DNA of 64,000 nt from G963669295 sp963669295 (GCA_963669295.1 OY769938.1:186001-250000); one strand, 5' to 3'; positions 53,142 through 63,080 are shown, numbered from the stretch's first letter. Numbers and translations are program-made. The notes: a model not told the origin generated them from the sequence alone.

Positions 53142-55067
53142 TTAGTTTTTATCCTCTTCTACTTCTTCAAAATCAACGTCAGTTACTTCCGCATCTTCTG
53201 TAGCTGCTTCTCCTTCTGCACCTTCTTCTCCGCCTGCATCAGCACCACCTGCTTGCGCTTCTTGTGAAGCTTGATACATTTCTTGAGAAGCTGCCTGGAA
53301 CACATTGTTCAAGTTTTCCATAGCACCATCAATAGAATCAAGGTCTTTGGCTTCGTGTGCTTTCTTCAACTCAGCCAAAGCATCTTCAATGGGTTGCTTC
53401 TTATCATCTGGAATCTTATCGCCAAACTCTTTCAATTGCTTTTCGGTTTGGAAGATCAAGCTGTCGGCAGCATTCATCTTATCTACCATCTCCTTGGCTT
53501 TTTGATCAGCCTCAGCATTGGCTTCTGCCTCTTGCTTCATCTTTTCGATTTCAGCATCACTTAATCCAGAAGAAGCTTCAATGCGAATGCTTTGCTCTTT
53601 ACCAGTAGCTTTATCTTTAGCTCCTACGTTCATGATACCGTTGGCATCAATGTCAAAGGTTACTTCAATTTGAGGTACGCCTCTTGGTGCTGGTGGAATG
53701 CCATCAAGATGGAAACGACCAATGGTTCTGTTATCTTTCGCCATAGGACGCTCACCTTGCAACACATGAATTTCTACCGAAGGCTGATTATCTGATGCAG
53801 TAGAAAATACTTCCGACTTCTTGGTGGGAATGGTTGTATTCGACTCAATTAATCTGGTGAATACACCACCCATGGTTTCAATACCTAAAGAAAGTGGAGT
53901 AACATCTAACAACAACACGTCTTTTACTTCTCCGGTAAGTACACCACCTTGAATAGCGGCACCAACGGCTACCACTTCATCAGGGTTCACTCCTTTAGAA
54001 GGCGATTTTCCGAAGAAATCTTCAACTGCTTTTTGAACAGCAGGGATACGTGTTGAGCCACCCACAAGGATAATCTCATCTACATCGCTTACGCTCATGC
54101 CTGCATTCTTTAATGCCGACTTACAAGGCTCAATGGTTCGCTTAACCAGGCTATCTGCCAATTGCTCAAATTTAGCACGTGTTAAACTTCTTACCAAGTG
54201 CTTAGGAATGCCATCTACTGGCATGATGTATGGCAGGTTAATTTCTGTAGAAGTAGTACTTGAAAGCTCAATTTTGGCCTTCTCAGCAGCTTCTTTCAAA
54301 CGTTGCAATGCCATTGGATCTTTGGTCAAATCCAATCCACCGTTCTCTCCTTTGAATTCTTCTACCAACCAGTCGATAATTACCTGGTCAAAATCATCAC
54401 CACCAAGGTGAGTATCTCCATCAGTTGATTTTACTTCAAAAACACCATCACCCAATTCAAGGATGGAAACATCATGTGTTCCACCACCGCAATCGAATAC
54501 GGCAATGTTCATGTCGTCTAGCTTCTTATCTAAACCATACGCCAACGAAGCAGCAGTAGGCTCATTGATAATTCTTCTCACCTTTAAACCGGCAATCTCA
54601 CCAGCTTCTTTGGTGGCCTGACGTTGCGCATCATTAAAGTAAGCGGGAACTGTAATTACTGCCTCAGCTACTTCATGCCCCAGGTAATCTTCGGCTGTTT
54701 TCTTCATTTTTTGAAGAATCATTGCCGAGATTTCTTGCGGAGAATATTTGCGATCGTCAATTTCTACCCTTGGGGTATTGTTATCGCCCTTCACCACTTT
54801 ATAAGGTACCCTTCCAACTTCGGTATTCACCTCGCTAAAGGTATTTCCCATAAAACGTTTGATAGAGAAAATGGTCTTTGTTGGGTTGGTAATCGCCTGA
54901 CGTTTTGCAGGCTCTCCAACTTTTCGCTCTCCGTCGTCCACAAATGCAACAATGGAGGGGGTAGTCCTTTTCCCTTCACTGTTGGGTATTACAACCGGCT
55001 CATTCCCTTCCATTACGGAAACGCAAGAGTTGGTTGTCCCCAAATCAATTCCAATAATTTTACTCAT
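53142..55067 (-). CDS. dnaK: Molecular chaperone DnaK (Hsp70)
   Basis: This 641-residue protein starts MSKIIGIDLGTTNSCVSVME and carries all Hsp70 signatures: IINEPTAASLAYG, IAVFDCGGGTHDVSILELGDG (two parts), the substrate domain with LLLDVTPLSLGIETMGG, and a Gly/Ala/Glu-rich tail ending VEEDKN. FDCGGGTHD has Cys-His where FDLGGGTFD is usual, a change shared with related phyla members. No GrpE or DnaJ gene is adjacent, and no CIRCE element is seen upstream. Confidence 0.98.
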   Translation of the reverse strand: MSKIIGIDLGTTNSCVSVMEGNEPVVIPNSEGKRTTPSIVAFVDDGERKVGEPAKRQAITNPTKTIFSIKRFMGNTFSEVNTEVGRVPYKVVKGDNNTPRVEIDDRKYSPQEISAMILQKMKKTAEDYLGHEVAEAVITVPAYFNDAQRQATKEAGEIAGLKVRRIINEPTAASLAYGLDKKLDDMNIAVFDCGGGTHDVSILELGDGVFEVKSTDGDTHLGGDDFDQVIIDWLVEEFKGENGGLDLTKDPMALQRLKEAAEKAKIELSSTTSTEINLPYIMPVDGIPKHLVRSLTRAKFEQLADSLVKRTIEPCKSALKNAGMSVSDVDEIILVGGSTRIPAVQKAVEDFFGKSPSKGVNPDEVVAVGAAIQGGVLTGEVKDVLLLDVTPLSLGIETMGGVFTRLIESNTTIPTKKSEVFSTASDNQPSVEIHVLQGERPMAKDNRTIGRFHLDGIPPAPRGVPQIEVTFDIDANGIMNVGAKDKATGKEQSIRIEASSGLSDAEIEKMKQEAEANAEADQKAKEMVDKMNAADSLIFQTEKQLKEFGDKIPDDKKQPIEDALAELKKAHEAKDLDSIDGAMENLNNVFQAASQEMYQASQEAQAGGADAGGEEGAEGEAATEDAEVTDVDFEEVEEDKN

Positions 55068-55222
55068 ATCACTAAGTTTTAAAAATAATTTTTCTGTTCT
55101 GATGGAATACAGTCAATTCCTGTGCCATTGGCATAAAAGCACCATTTTGTGCCATATTAGCACAAATAGCTTGAATTAAACTGACAAATCAGATGACAAA
55201 AAGGCAGAAATGCCTGACAGGA

Positions 55223-56314
55223 TTATGGGCAATAGAAATTCTCGGCCTGGTGAATGATCGTATCGGTACAAAACAACAAGGATGCTGTATGCTGTCCGTT
55301 CGCCAATTCACGAAGTGAGTTACGATCTAACCATTTATTGTCTACCACTTTGGTGTAACGACTTGAGAATAATCCGATGCCATTGCCAATATTAGTAAAC
55401 TCTGGTTTTTCTTGTACCACACCTGTGGCAGGCTCGTTTACTTCCATGTAAGTGTTCAAGTCTTCAGAAGCAACTGTAAACAAAAAGTCAAGTCCTCTTA
55501 CACGACGCATAATAACATCGGGATTGTTGCTAATGTTATCGCGTATAAATTTGTAAAAATCTTCACCAAACACTTCGCGTTCAAATCCTTCTCCACCATC
55601 AATGCCTGAAGTTTTTTGACTGCCCAGGTTCCACAACAATTCCTTGTGTGTGGTATCATTAGCTGTATATTCAATATAGTTGAAACGAATGCCCGCTTCG
55701 TAACGCTTAGCGTTTTCACCCGATTCCCAACGCAATACGAGCGATGGATACACCCCATTTTGTGAACTATTAATACCTGCCAGGCTAATTTCCACTTGTG
55801 CTGGAGCACCAGGGATATTTGCGATAGGAAAGCCAACCGAAAAATCATTGACGATATCTGTTTGACCTGTTACCTCTTTTTGCCCTTCGTTAATGTTCGC
55901 AATCAAACGATATTCTGCATCCTCGTTCAACGTAGCATTGAAATAGTACATCTTCTGCTCGGGGCCATAGAATACTCCATTTTCATCCTTGTTTTGGATC
56001 AACGTATCCAATAAAGTGAATTCGCGAGTTTTATTGTCGTTCAACCATTCTTCTACCCTTGCCTCAACATTGGCATATTCCGATGAATCTTGAATTTGCG
56101 CGTAGGTATAAGCATTGCCATCACCCAAAAAGGTTTTGTTAATCTTAACAAAATGTACTGTTTCGCTTTGATTCAACAAGCCGTAGGTTACGGTAATCTC
56201 TTCCCATGGAGCGTTTACATCAAAATCGGTAGAACAAGATGATGCAAACAATGCCACAACAGCAGCAACAAGTACACCTACTTTACTAAATAAAGAAACC
56301 TTTGTTTTTTGCAT
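55223..56314 (-). CDS. Hypothetical outer-membrane-type lipoprotein
   Basis: The 363-residue protein has a lipoprotein signal (LFASSCSTDFDV, Cys near residue 27) followed by a predicted beta-rich extracellular region. The length and the WEEITVTYGLLNQSETVHF start resemble the DUF4249-type lipoproteins of Bacteroidota, but I cannot confirm this. A TATTTTTG promoter element lies upstream. It is a single gene with dnaK behind it on the same strand. Confidence 0.65.
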   Translation of the reverse strand: MQKTKVSLFSKVGVLVAAVVALFASSCSTDFDVNAPWEEITVTYGLLNQSETVHFVKINKTFLGDGNAYTYAQIQDSSEYANVEARVEEWLNDNKTREFTLLDTLIQNKDENGVFYGPEQKMYYFNATLNEDAEYRLIANINEGQKEVTGQTDIVNDFSVGFPIANIPGAPAQVEISLAGINSSQNGVYPSLVLRWESGENAKRYEAGIRFNYIEYTANDTTHKELLWNLGSQKTSGIDGGEGFEREVFGEDFYKFIRDNISNNPDVIMRRVRGLDFLFTVASEDLNTYMEVNEPATGVVQEKPEFTNIGNGIGLFSSRYTKVVDNKWLDRNSLRELANGQHTASLLFCTDTIIHQAENFYCP

Positions 56315-56334
56315 TTTTCAAGGATTTTACGGTA

Positions 56335-56342
56335 CAAAAATA
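56335..56342 (-). promoter_or_regulatory. Bacteroidota -7 element before the lipoprotein gene
   Basis: The minus strand reads TATTTTTG, matching TAnnTTTG, 21 bases before the ATG at 56314. Confidence 0.4.
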
Positions 56343-56530
56343 CCAATTTTACGTTGATCTCATAATTATATAGATGCAGAACTCTTGAAATGCCACAACA
56401 ATTTTCAAGAAAAATATACATGTCTAACGCACTTTGGCATCATATTGCCTGTATTCACGTACAAAAACACCGGCTACATCCGTTGAAATAAGTGTAAATT
56501 GATATTTTTTCTATTTTGTGAAAGTACTAT

Positions 56531-56558
56531 TGTAACACTTTACACGTATTGTATTATA
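56531..56558 (+). promoter_or_regulatory. Bipartite promoter-like element A (LRR gene)
   Basis: TGTAAC-N4-TAC-N7-GTATTATA. The same bases with the same spacing occur at 58735-58762 upstream of the sigma factor gene. The element lies 18 bases before the ATG at 56577. GTAAC resembles the -35 part of ECF promoters. Confidence 0.65.
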
Positions 56559-56576
56559 CCCCTATAAGGCGAGTGC

Positions 56577-58730
56577 ATGATTAAGATTGGTGGCGTCATA
56601 GCATTATTGTTCGTATGGATACTTCAGCTGCAAGCACAGCCCAATACGAATATGGGGAACTCTTCCTTTACCAATATTGATCAAGCATTGAAAGCGCCCC
56701 AGGAGTACTCCAGCCTTATGCTCGATTGTACTACAGGCGATTGCGATAAGATTTTTGAAAACATTCAAAAATTCACTCAATTAACCAGGGTATTCATCTC
56801 AGGAGTAAACAACAACAATGATTTGCACAGTTACATTGCGCAACTGGTGTTAGATAACCGCGTTACCGACCTTACCATTGCAAACAGCAATTTGAGGAAA
56901 ACTCCGCAAAGCTTGTCAAACCTCAAAAAATTGGAGCGGCTGACCCTTAGTAATTGTCCTGAAATAAGTTTAAAAACGATGTTTCGTCAATTGGCATCCA
57001 CTGCATCATTTACAGGTTTAACCATCGACAATTGTCAGGTAGAAGACTTGCCCAAGGAAATTAGAATGCTACTAAACCTAACACGGTTATACATCACTAA
57101 TAACGAAGGGCTCGACCTCGAAAGAACCATTAACGAAGCCAATAAACTTCCTTCATTACTGGCCCTGGGGCTCCCTATCAATCAAATTACCGACCTGCCT
57201 GATAACATTGGTATACTTACCACCTTAGAGTTGTTAGATATTCGCAATAACAACCTCACTGACCTTCCGGGAGCCATGGCTGGTATGGAGCAACTAAGCA
57301 AGTTAAAACTGGAAGGGAATATTCTCATCAATCCGGTAAGCTCACTCGAAAAAGTAAAAACGCTCAACCTTAAATACCTTTCGGTAGATGAAGACCTTAC
57401 TGAAGGAGAACGCAAAAAACTACAAACCCTTTTTCCTGATGCTGAAATAAAAGAAATGGATTACGAGCAATCGATGAACGAACTGGCTGAGGAACAAATG
57501 ATAACGAACGAAAGTACTCCTAAAGAGAATAACGTACAAGTAGGCTCCTTTACTGTTAAGGGAGATGATTTCAAAGTACTTTCAACCGCCTATTTGCACT
57601 ATCCCGAACTGTTTGATAGTGAGAAATTTGACTATAAATTTGATTCGCTTCTATTTGAAGAACGTTATCGAGATACTACCTACTGTAACACCTGGAAAAT
57701 ACAGCCCAATACCAACTACGATAAAATTGCACTCCATTTATTTAAGAAAGGCGAGAAAAATGAAATTTGGTTCGACTTTACCAGGTATGCTGGATGGCCT
57801 ATTCGCAATAATAAATACAATAAGTATTTGAACAACAACCACCGTGAAGTAAATGCTTTCATTCCATTGGTATGGGTATACACCGGCGACCTTTCGAAAA
57901 AAGAATTTACGCAACGCTATATAAAAAACAAACAATGGACCGACCTTCGTATATTTTATAACCAAAGTGCTAAGAACTTCACTATTGAATTAAAACACTT
58001 GCGCGGATTCGAGCGCTTAATTGCCTACCCACGCTCGGCCAACATTGATGTTGCACTAGAAGAAGCACAAAAAACCTATGAGAAACGTTTTGTACGCTAT
58101 ACCCGAACCCTTGCCAGTAGAGAAAAGAGCTTTCACAAGCAACTGCTAAAAGACAAATACAATTACGACAAGACTATTGCTACTACACACCAAAAAGCAT
58201 GGGAAGATTTCAGACGCATGTATATGAGTGAAGAAGAGCAAGAAATGACACAAGAAGAATGGTTAATGTATTACGATAAAGTAGTAGCCAACGAAAAGAA
58301 AGCACTTTACAATGCAGATGCCTGCATCGATAATTTTGTAAGAAGCTTAACGAAAGATGGTTACAAGCGTAATGATCATAAGTTGCATGAAAGCATTGCC
58401 AGAGGAAATGCAAAAAGCATCAACTCCTTCTTTCACGATTTACAATCCAATCAATTGGCGGTAAAAGAAATCATGGTCATCAATTACAACGACCGCTCCT
58501 TTCACTTATACAAAGGCTCATTGGGGGTAAAACCTGTACGTTTATTCTTACAAAATTCCCCTCACAAAGCCATTGTAGTTGAAATAAGAAATGGCGACAT
58601 GGCCATCATCACCAAGAACGACTACGCAAAAATTGACTTTTCAAGCTTGCAAGAAGTCAACTTCGAAATGAAACGGTTTAAACGCTCGCTTTCCACCATA
58701 GGATTGCTGCGTGACAAATTAGGTTTATAA
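56577..58730 (+). CDS. Exported leucine-rich-repeat protein with uncharacterised C-terminal domain
   Basis: The 717-residue protein has a signal peptide (1-20), leucine-rich repeats at about 95-290 (for example LKKLERLTLSNC, LLNLTRLYITNN, LTTLELLDIRNNNLTDLP) and then some 420 residues of unknown type. The C-terminal part includes a charged coiled segment (480-620, with RYTRTLASREKSFHKQLLKD) and a final beta region (MVINYNDRSFHLYKGSLG). It shares element A with the sigma operon downstream, so it may be controlled by that sigma factor. I know no function for this architecture. Confidence 0.82.
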   Translation: MIKIGGVIALLFVWILQLQAQPNTNMGNSSFTNIDQALKAPQEYSSLMLDCTTGDCDKIFENIQKFTQLTRVFISGVNNNNDLHSYIAQLVLDNRVTDLTIANSNLRKTPQSLSNLKKLERLTLSNCPEISLKTMFRQLASTASFTGLTIDNCQVEDLPKEIRMLLNLTRLYITNNEGLDLERTINEANKLPSLLALGLPINQITDLPDNIGILTTLELLDIRNNNLTDLPGAMAGMEQLSKLKLEGNILINPVSSLEKVKTLNLKYLSVDEDLTEGERKKLQTLFPDAEIKEMDYEQSMNELAEEQMITNESTPKENNVQVGSFTVKGDDFKVLSTAYLHYPELFDSEKFDYKFDSLLFEERYRDTTYCNTWKIQPNTNYDKIALHLFKKGEKNEIWFDFTRYAGWPIRNNKYNKYLNNNHREVNAFIPLVWVYTGDLSKKEFTQRYIKNKQWTDLRIFYNQSAKNFTIELKHLRGFERLIAYPRSANIDVALEEAQKTYEKRFVRYTRTLASREKSFHKQLLKDKYNYDKTIATTHQKAWEDFRRMYMSEEEQEMTQEEWLMYYDKVVANEKKALYNADACIDNFVRSLTKDGYKRNDHKLHESIARGNAKSINSFFHDLQSNQLAVKEIMVINYNDRSFHLYKGSLGVKPVRLFLQNSPHKAIVVEIRNGDMAIITKNDYAKIDFSSLQEVNFEMKRFKRSLSTIGLLRDKLGL

Positions 58731-58734
58731 ATAA

Positions 58735-58762
58735 TGTAACCAAATACCTCAAGGGTATTATA
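58735..58762 (+). promoter_or_regulatory. Bipartite promoter-like element B (sigma factor operon)
   Basis: TGTAAC-N4-TAC-N7-GTATTATA, matching element A at 56531-56558 base for base in the fixed positions and in spacing. It lies 25 bases before the ATG at 58788, in the 57-base gap after the LRR gene. Confidence 0.65.
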
Positions 58763-58787
58763 AGGGTGTAACAACCCAAACAAACCA

Positions 58788-59357
58788 ATGATCAGTACCC
58801 ATAAATACCATGCTACTCGCGAACAAATTCAGGCGGAAGAAGTACAGATCAAAGCAGCCATAAAAGACCCCAAAAGGTTTGCTACCATCTACGAAAAGTA
58901 TTACCTCCAAATTTTCAAGTATGTATACCAACGGGTAAATAGTGAAGAAGATGCTGCCGACATTACCTCGCAGGTGTTTGTCAAAGCCATGGTAAATCTG
59001 AAGAAATACCAGTTTCGAGGATTGCCCTTCTCCTCCTGGTTATACCGAGTAGCACAAAATGAATTGAACCAATTGTTCAGAAAAAACAAGTACAAACGTA
59101 CCATCAACGCCAAAACCGAACAATTGCACGAACTCATTGAAGAAACAGAAGACGATCGTTACCCAGAGCAAATGCAGCAAGTTACTAAAGCCATGCGAGC
59201 TTTGAACCCAAATGACATGGAGCTGATAGAAATGCGATTTTTCGAGCAAAGATCATTTAAGGAAATAGGAGAAATAGCTGATATGACAGAAAATAATGCC
59301 AAAGTAAAAACCTTTAGAGCATTACAGAAATTGAAGCGGCTGATTGCTAAAAAATGA
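58788..59357 (+). CDS. RNA polymerase ECF-type sigma factor
   Basis: The 189-residue protein has sigma region 2 at about 30-105 (FATIYEKYYLQIFKYVYQRV, EDAADITSQVFVKAM, FSSWLYRVAQNELNQLFRK) and region 4 at about 130-185 (ALNPNDMELIEMRFFEQRS, FKEIGEIADMTENNAKVKT). The next gene overlaps its stop by 4 bases (ATGA) and encodes a single-span membrane protein, the classic sigma/anti-sigma arrangement. Element B upstream suggests autoregulation together with the LRR gene. Confidence 0.93.
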   Translation: MISTHKYHATREQIQAEEVQIKAAIKDPKRFATIYEKYYLQIFKYVYQRVNSEEDAADITSQVFVKAMVNLKKYQFRGLPFSSWLYRVAQNELNQLFRKNKYKRTINAKTEQLHELIEETEDDRYPEQMQQVTKAMRALNPNDMELIEMRFFEQRSFKEIGEIADMTENNAKVKTFRALQKLKRLIAKK

Positions 59358-60835
59358 ACATCATGGAAACACCTAAAATAAATATCGATAGAGAAGAACT
59401 TTCGGACGAACAGATGCTGAAGCACAAAGACTTTGATCAAGTGTTTCAAACTTATGGAAAGGTAACCAATCCGTTTTACCAATCCTTTAAATTTTGGGGA
59501 GGCCTTGCAGGGATAACAATCATGGCCACCATAGTTACACTTTATTTTTCAAATAAACCTTCAAATGCTGAGGTAACAATAGCAACAAACGACACCAGTG
59601 CAGTAAGTACACAAATAGCCTTAACGCCACCTTTTGAAACCTTGGATTTGCCTTATGAAGTATTTGTCATCAATACTTCCGCAGACACGTTGCTGTTTAC
59701 TGCAGATGGTACACAACTGGAAATTCCAGGGGAAATTTTTGCTTACAACAACGTCCCGGTTACAAACCTTGTACAATTAAAGTATCGTCAGTTTAACACC
59801 CCTTTAGATTTCTTTCTATCCAATATTCCTATGACTTATGACTCAGCGGGTACTAACTACACCTTTGAGTCAGCAGGGATGATTGAGCTGTTGGCTTATC
59901 AAAATAAAAACAAACTTGAACTTATCTCCAACAAAGCAATTGAAGTACAAATGCCTTCACCCATTGAAGGAACTGACTTTAACCTTTACCAACTTGATGA
60001 CCAGGGCAATTGGCACTATCATCCCAATGACCATGCAGAGGCAAACAATGATGATGTTCAACAACCTGTTGTGCCACCAGTTGATGCCCCGGTAAAACCG
60101 ATTAAAGCTTCCGGACACATCTTTAATGTAGAATTCGACAGCCTTCAATTTCCCGAATTAATGGCATATAAAGGGGTGTTTTTTGAAGTAGATGAAACTG
60201 AGCAAGCCTTTGATCCTGATTTATATAACATTTCGTGGCACGCCATGGAACTACAGCATGCTGAAACAGCCAAACATTACCTTTTGCTATTAAGCAGGCC
60301 TGACACCACTGTTAAATTGCAAGTATACCCAGTATACGAAGGGGCTTCGTACAACAAAGCCATGGAAATTTATAACGAACAATATCGAGCATATGAAGTA
60401 TATCAACAGCAGGTAGAACAACGCTCCGATGCCATTTCAGCAACGCAACAACATGTACAAGCCGCCTTTGGAAATATGCGTACTTTTTCTTCTACCTCAT
60501 TAGGCATTTGGAATTTCGATCGCCCTCTGGCTCCTAAAGGACAAAAGCTTGAGGTACAATTTGTCGATAATCATGGCAATACTATTCCTCACACTACGAT
60601 ATACATGGTAGATAAACAACGCAATGCATTATTTACCTTTAATGACAATAAGATACAGTACAAGCCCACCTCAGAAAACGTATTGTGGATCATTACTACC
60701 AATGGCGAAATTGCCTTTTGCAGCCCTGAAGCTTTTAAAAGCATTCCTTCTAAAAGTAAACAGCACACCTTCACCATGGTGCTGATGAGTCCTAACATGG
60801 CTACCAACAACTTAAAGCACCTCATTGGCGCTTAA
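59354..60835 (+). CDS. Single-span membrane protein, probable anti-sigma factor
   Basis: The 493-residue protein has a cytosolic N-terminus (1-46, with the segment DEQMLKHKDFDQVF), one membrane segment (47-66) and a large outer domain. Residues 124-180 match a Bacteroidota pattern (LEIPGEIFAYNNVPVTNLVQ, LKYRQFNTPLDFFLSNIPM, TYDSAGTNYTFESAGM) that I know from similar surface-sensing proteins. It does not have a recognisable zinc-finger anti-sigma domain. The overlap with the sigma gene and the topology support an anti-sigma role that releases the sigma factor on an outside signal. Confidence 0.7.
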   Translation: MNIMETPKINIDREELSDEQMLKHKDFDQVFQTYGKVTNPFYQSFKFWGGLAGITIMATIVTLYFSNKPSNAEVTIATNDTSAVSTQIALTPPFETLDLPYEVFVINTSADTLLFTADGTQLEIPGEIFAYNNVPVTNLVQLKYRQFNTPLDFFLSNIPMTYDSAGTNYTFESAGMIELLAYQNKNKLELISNKAIEVQMPSPIEGTDFNLYQLDDQGNWHYHPNDHAEANNDDVQQPVVPPVDAPVKPIKASGHIFNVEFDSLQFPELMAYKGVFFEVDETEQAFDPDLYNISWHAMELQHAETAKHYLLLLSRPDTTVKLQVYPVYEGASYNKAMEIYNEQYRAYEVYQQQVEQRSDAISATQQHVQAAFGNMRTFSSTSLGIWNFDRPLAPKGQKLEVQFVDNHGNTIPHTTIYMVDKQRNALFTFNDNKIQYKPTSENVLWIITTNGEIAFCSPEAFKSIPSKSKQHTFTMVLMSPNMATNNLKHLIGA

Positions 60836-60873
60836 GTAACACCCCTACACTCCTCAATAATCAACTTTATTCG

Positions 60874-60881
60874 TAGCTTTG
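60874..60881 (+). promoter_or_regulatory. Bacteroidota -7 element before panB
   Basis: TAGCTTTG matches TAnnTTTG, 19 bases before the ATG at 60901. Confidence 0.5.
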
Positions 60882-60900
60882 CCGTCCAAATTGATACGCA

Positions 60901-61716
60901 ATGTCTATCCATAAAGAAATAAAGAGAGTAACTACACATGTGTTACAGGAGATGAAGTTACGCAACGAAAAAATCTCTATGTTAACTGCCTACGATTATT
61001 CCATGGCAAAAATTGTAGATGAAGCAGGTGTTGATGTTATTCTTGTAGGTGATTCAGCTTCCAATGTCATGGCAGGGCACGAAACTACACTTCCCATTAC
61101 CCTTGATCAAATGATTTACCACGCCTCTTCTGTAGTGCGTGCCATCGAGCGAGGATTGGTAGTGGTCGACCTTCCTTTTGGTACTTATCAGGGCAACTCT
61201 AAAGAAGCATTGAATTCTGCCATTCGTATCATGAAGGAATCGGGAGCACATTCGGTAAAACTAGAAGGTGGTCGAGAAATTAAAGAATCAATCGATCGTA
61301 TTCTATCAGCTGGAATTCCTGTAATGGGACACCTGGGGCTAACCCCACAGTCCATTTACAAATTTGGCACCTATGTGGTACGGGCAAAAGAAGAAGAAGA
61401 AGCACAGCGACTAATTGAAGATGCACACATGCTAGAAGAAGCCGGATGTTTTGCTATTATTCTAGAAAAAATTCCAGCTGAATTAGCAAAAAAGGTAGCC
61501 GAAGAAGTAAAAATTCCAATCATTGGCATTGGTGCTGGTAATGGGGTAGATGGACAGGTATTGGTAATTCATGACATGCTGGGCATTACACATGAATTCA
61601 ACCCAAGATTTTTGAGGCGCTATCACAACCTGTATGAGGAAATGAAGGGTGCGGTAAAGAATTACATCACTGACGTAAAAGCAGAAGATTTCCCCAACGA
61701 GAAAGAGCAGTATTAA
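60901..61716 (+). CDS. panB: 3-methyl-2-oxobutanoate hydroxymethyltransferase
   Basis: The 271-residue enzyme makes ketopantoate for pantothenate and CoA synthesis. MLTAYDYSMAKIVDEAGVD, VGDSASNVMAGHETTLPIT and the VKLEGG loop are typical, as is IIGIGAGNGVDGQVLV. It is complete in length. panC and panD are not in the window. The RluA gene follows by 15 bases. Confidence 0.96.
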   Translation: MSIHKEIKRVTTHVLQEMKLRNEKISMLTAYDYSMAKIVDEAGVDVILVGDSASNVMAGHETTLPITLDQMIYHASSVVRAIERGLVVVDLPFGTYQGNSKEALNSAIRIMKESGAHSVKLEGGREIKESIDRILSAGIPVMGHLGLTPQSIYKFGTYVVRAKEEEEAQRLIEDAHMLEEAGCFAIILEKIPAELAKKVAEEVKIPIIGIGAGNGVDGQVLVIHDMLGITHEFNPRFLRRYHNLYEEMKGAVKNYITDVKAEDFPNEKEQY

Positions 61717-61731
61717 ACCAACACTGCATTT

Positions 61732-62442
61732 ATGAAGGAAATTTCAACCCCAGATAACCTTCAGGTACTCTTCGAAGATAACCACATCATAGTGGTAAAT
61801 AAACGCCCATCCGACATTGTTCAAGGCGATAAAACAGGTGACACACCTTTGAGTGAAGTAGTTAAAGTCTTTCTTAAGAAAAAGTACAACAAACCAGGCA
61901 ATGTATTTTTAGGGGTAGTACATCGATTGGATCGCCCGGTAAGTGGCATCGTTGTATTTGCAAAAACAGGAAAGGCGTTAAGCAGACTCAATAATGCTTT
62001 TCGCGATAAACAGGTGCAAAAAACATATTGGGCGGTGGTAAAGCAACCTCCACCCAACAATTCAGGCACCCTAATTGGCTACTTAAAAAAAGACCAAAAA
62101 AACAACCGTTCAAAAAGCTACGAAAAGGAAATTCAGGGTGCTAAACGTGCCGAATTGCATTACCGCTTACTGAGTAAAAGTGATCAGTATTGCTTACTGG
62201 AAGTCAACCCTATTACAGGCCGGCATCATCAAATCAGAGTGCAACTGGCACACATGGGCTGCCCCATTAAGGGTGACCTTAAATACGGTTTCGATCGATC
62301 AAATAAAAATGCTTCCATCCACTTGCATGCCCGCAAAATACAACTCACACACCCCGTTAAAAAGGAACCCCTGGAAATTGTCGCCCAGCCGCCAAATGAG
62401 GTACTTTGGAATGCCTTTTTAAAGAACAAGCCAGCAAAATAG
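61732..62442 (+). CDS. RluA family pseudouridine synthase
   Basis: The 236-residue enzyme has the catalytic motif VHRLDRPVSGIVVFAKT with the conserved Asp, and the late NPITGRHHQIRVQLAHMGCP (interrupted here) segment. It lacks the N-terminal S4 domain, a form common in Bacteroidota. The target RNA is unknown. Confidence 0.93.
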   Translation: MKEISTPDNLQVLFEDNHIIVVNKRPSDIVQGDKTGDTPLSEVVKVFLKKKYNKPGNVFLGVVHRLDRPVSGIVVFAKTGKALSRLNNAFRDKQVQKTYWAVVKQPPPNNSGTLIGYLKKDQKNNRSKSYEKEIQGAKRAELHYRLLSKSDQYCLLEVNPITGRHHQIRVQLAHMGCPIKGDLKYGFDRSNKNASIHLHARKIQLTHPVKKEPLEIVAQPPNEVLWNAFLKNKPAK

Positions 62443-62477
62443 ACTAACTTTAGGGGTAGTAACGTTATTTCATCATT

Positions 62478-63080
62478 GTGCATCGTTTAACTTTATCCAT
62501 AATTGTATGCTTGCTGTCCTTGATTGCTTTTGGTCAGGGACACCATCCTATTTTAGAGAGTTTTAGTGCACGTACTACCAATGATGAGGTAGTATTGGAT
62601 TGGGTAATTGCTGGCGGAAACACCTGTAATGGTATCAAAATTTTTCATGCACCAGATACTATTAGCTTCCATCAAATTGGGTTTATCGATGGCATTTGTG
62701 GTAGCACCAACTCACCGGAACCATACACCTATACACATAACGCCCCACTAGAGAATACTTACAACTACTATCGCCTGGAGTTTGGAGGGCAGGGGATTTC
62801 CTTACCGTTAGAGGTGAAATTCATTAAACTGGGAGCTGGCGGCTACCTTATTGCACCTAATCCCGTAAGCAATAGCGCCACTATTTTCTTTAACAATTAT
62901 TCGGGAGAAGAATACACCTTTAGGTTATTAGACAGTTATGGTAGGGAAGTATTACAAATTACCAACATCAAAGACGAATCATTTCGCTTCAATCGATCAG
63001 GATTAAAAAGCGGATATTATGTGTTCTTGTTAGAACGTAAGGGCACTGTTGAAGCTTCAGGGAAAATTGTGGTAATGTAA
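62478..63080 (+). CDS. Secreted protein with type IX sorting domain
   Basis: The 200-residue protein has a signal peptide (MHRLTLSIIVCLLSLIAFGQ), a fibronectin-like segment (LESFSARTTNDEVVLDWVIA) and a sorting domain (LIAPNPVSNSATIFF to GYYVFLLERKGTVEASGKI, in parts). The start is a GTG at 62478. Its stop abuts the stop of arfB on the other strand with no bases between. Confidence 0.82.
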   Translation: MHRLTLSIIVCLLSLIAFGQGHHPILESFSARTTNDEVVLDWVIAGGNTCNGIKIFHAPDTISFHQIGFIDGICGSTNSPEPYTYTHNAPLENTYNYYRLEFGGQGISLPLEVKFIKLGAGGYLIAPNPVSNSATIFFNNYSGEEYTFRLLDSYGREVLQITNIKDESFRFNRSGLKSGYYVFLLERKGTVEASGKIVVM

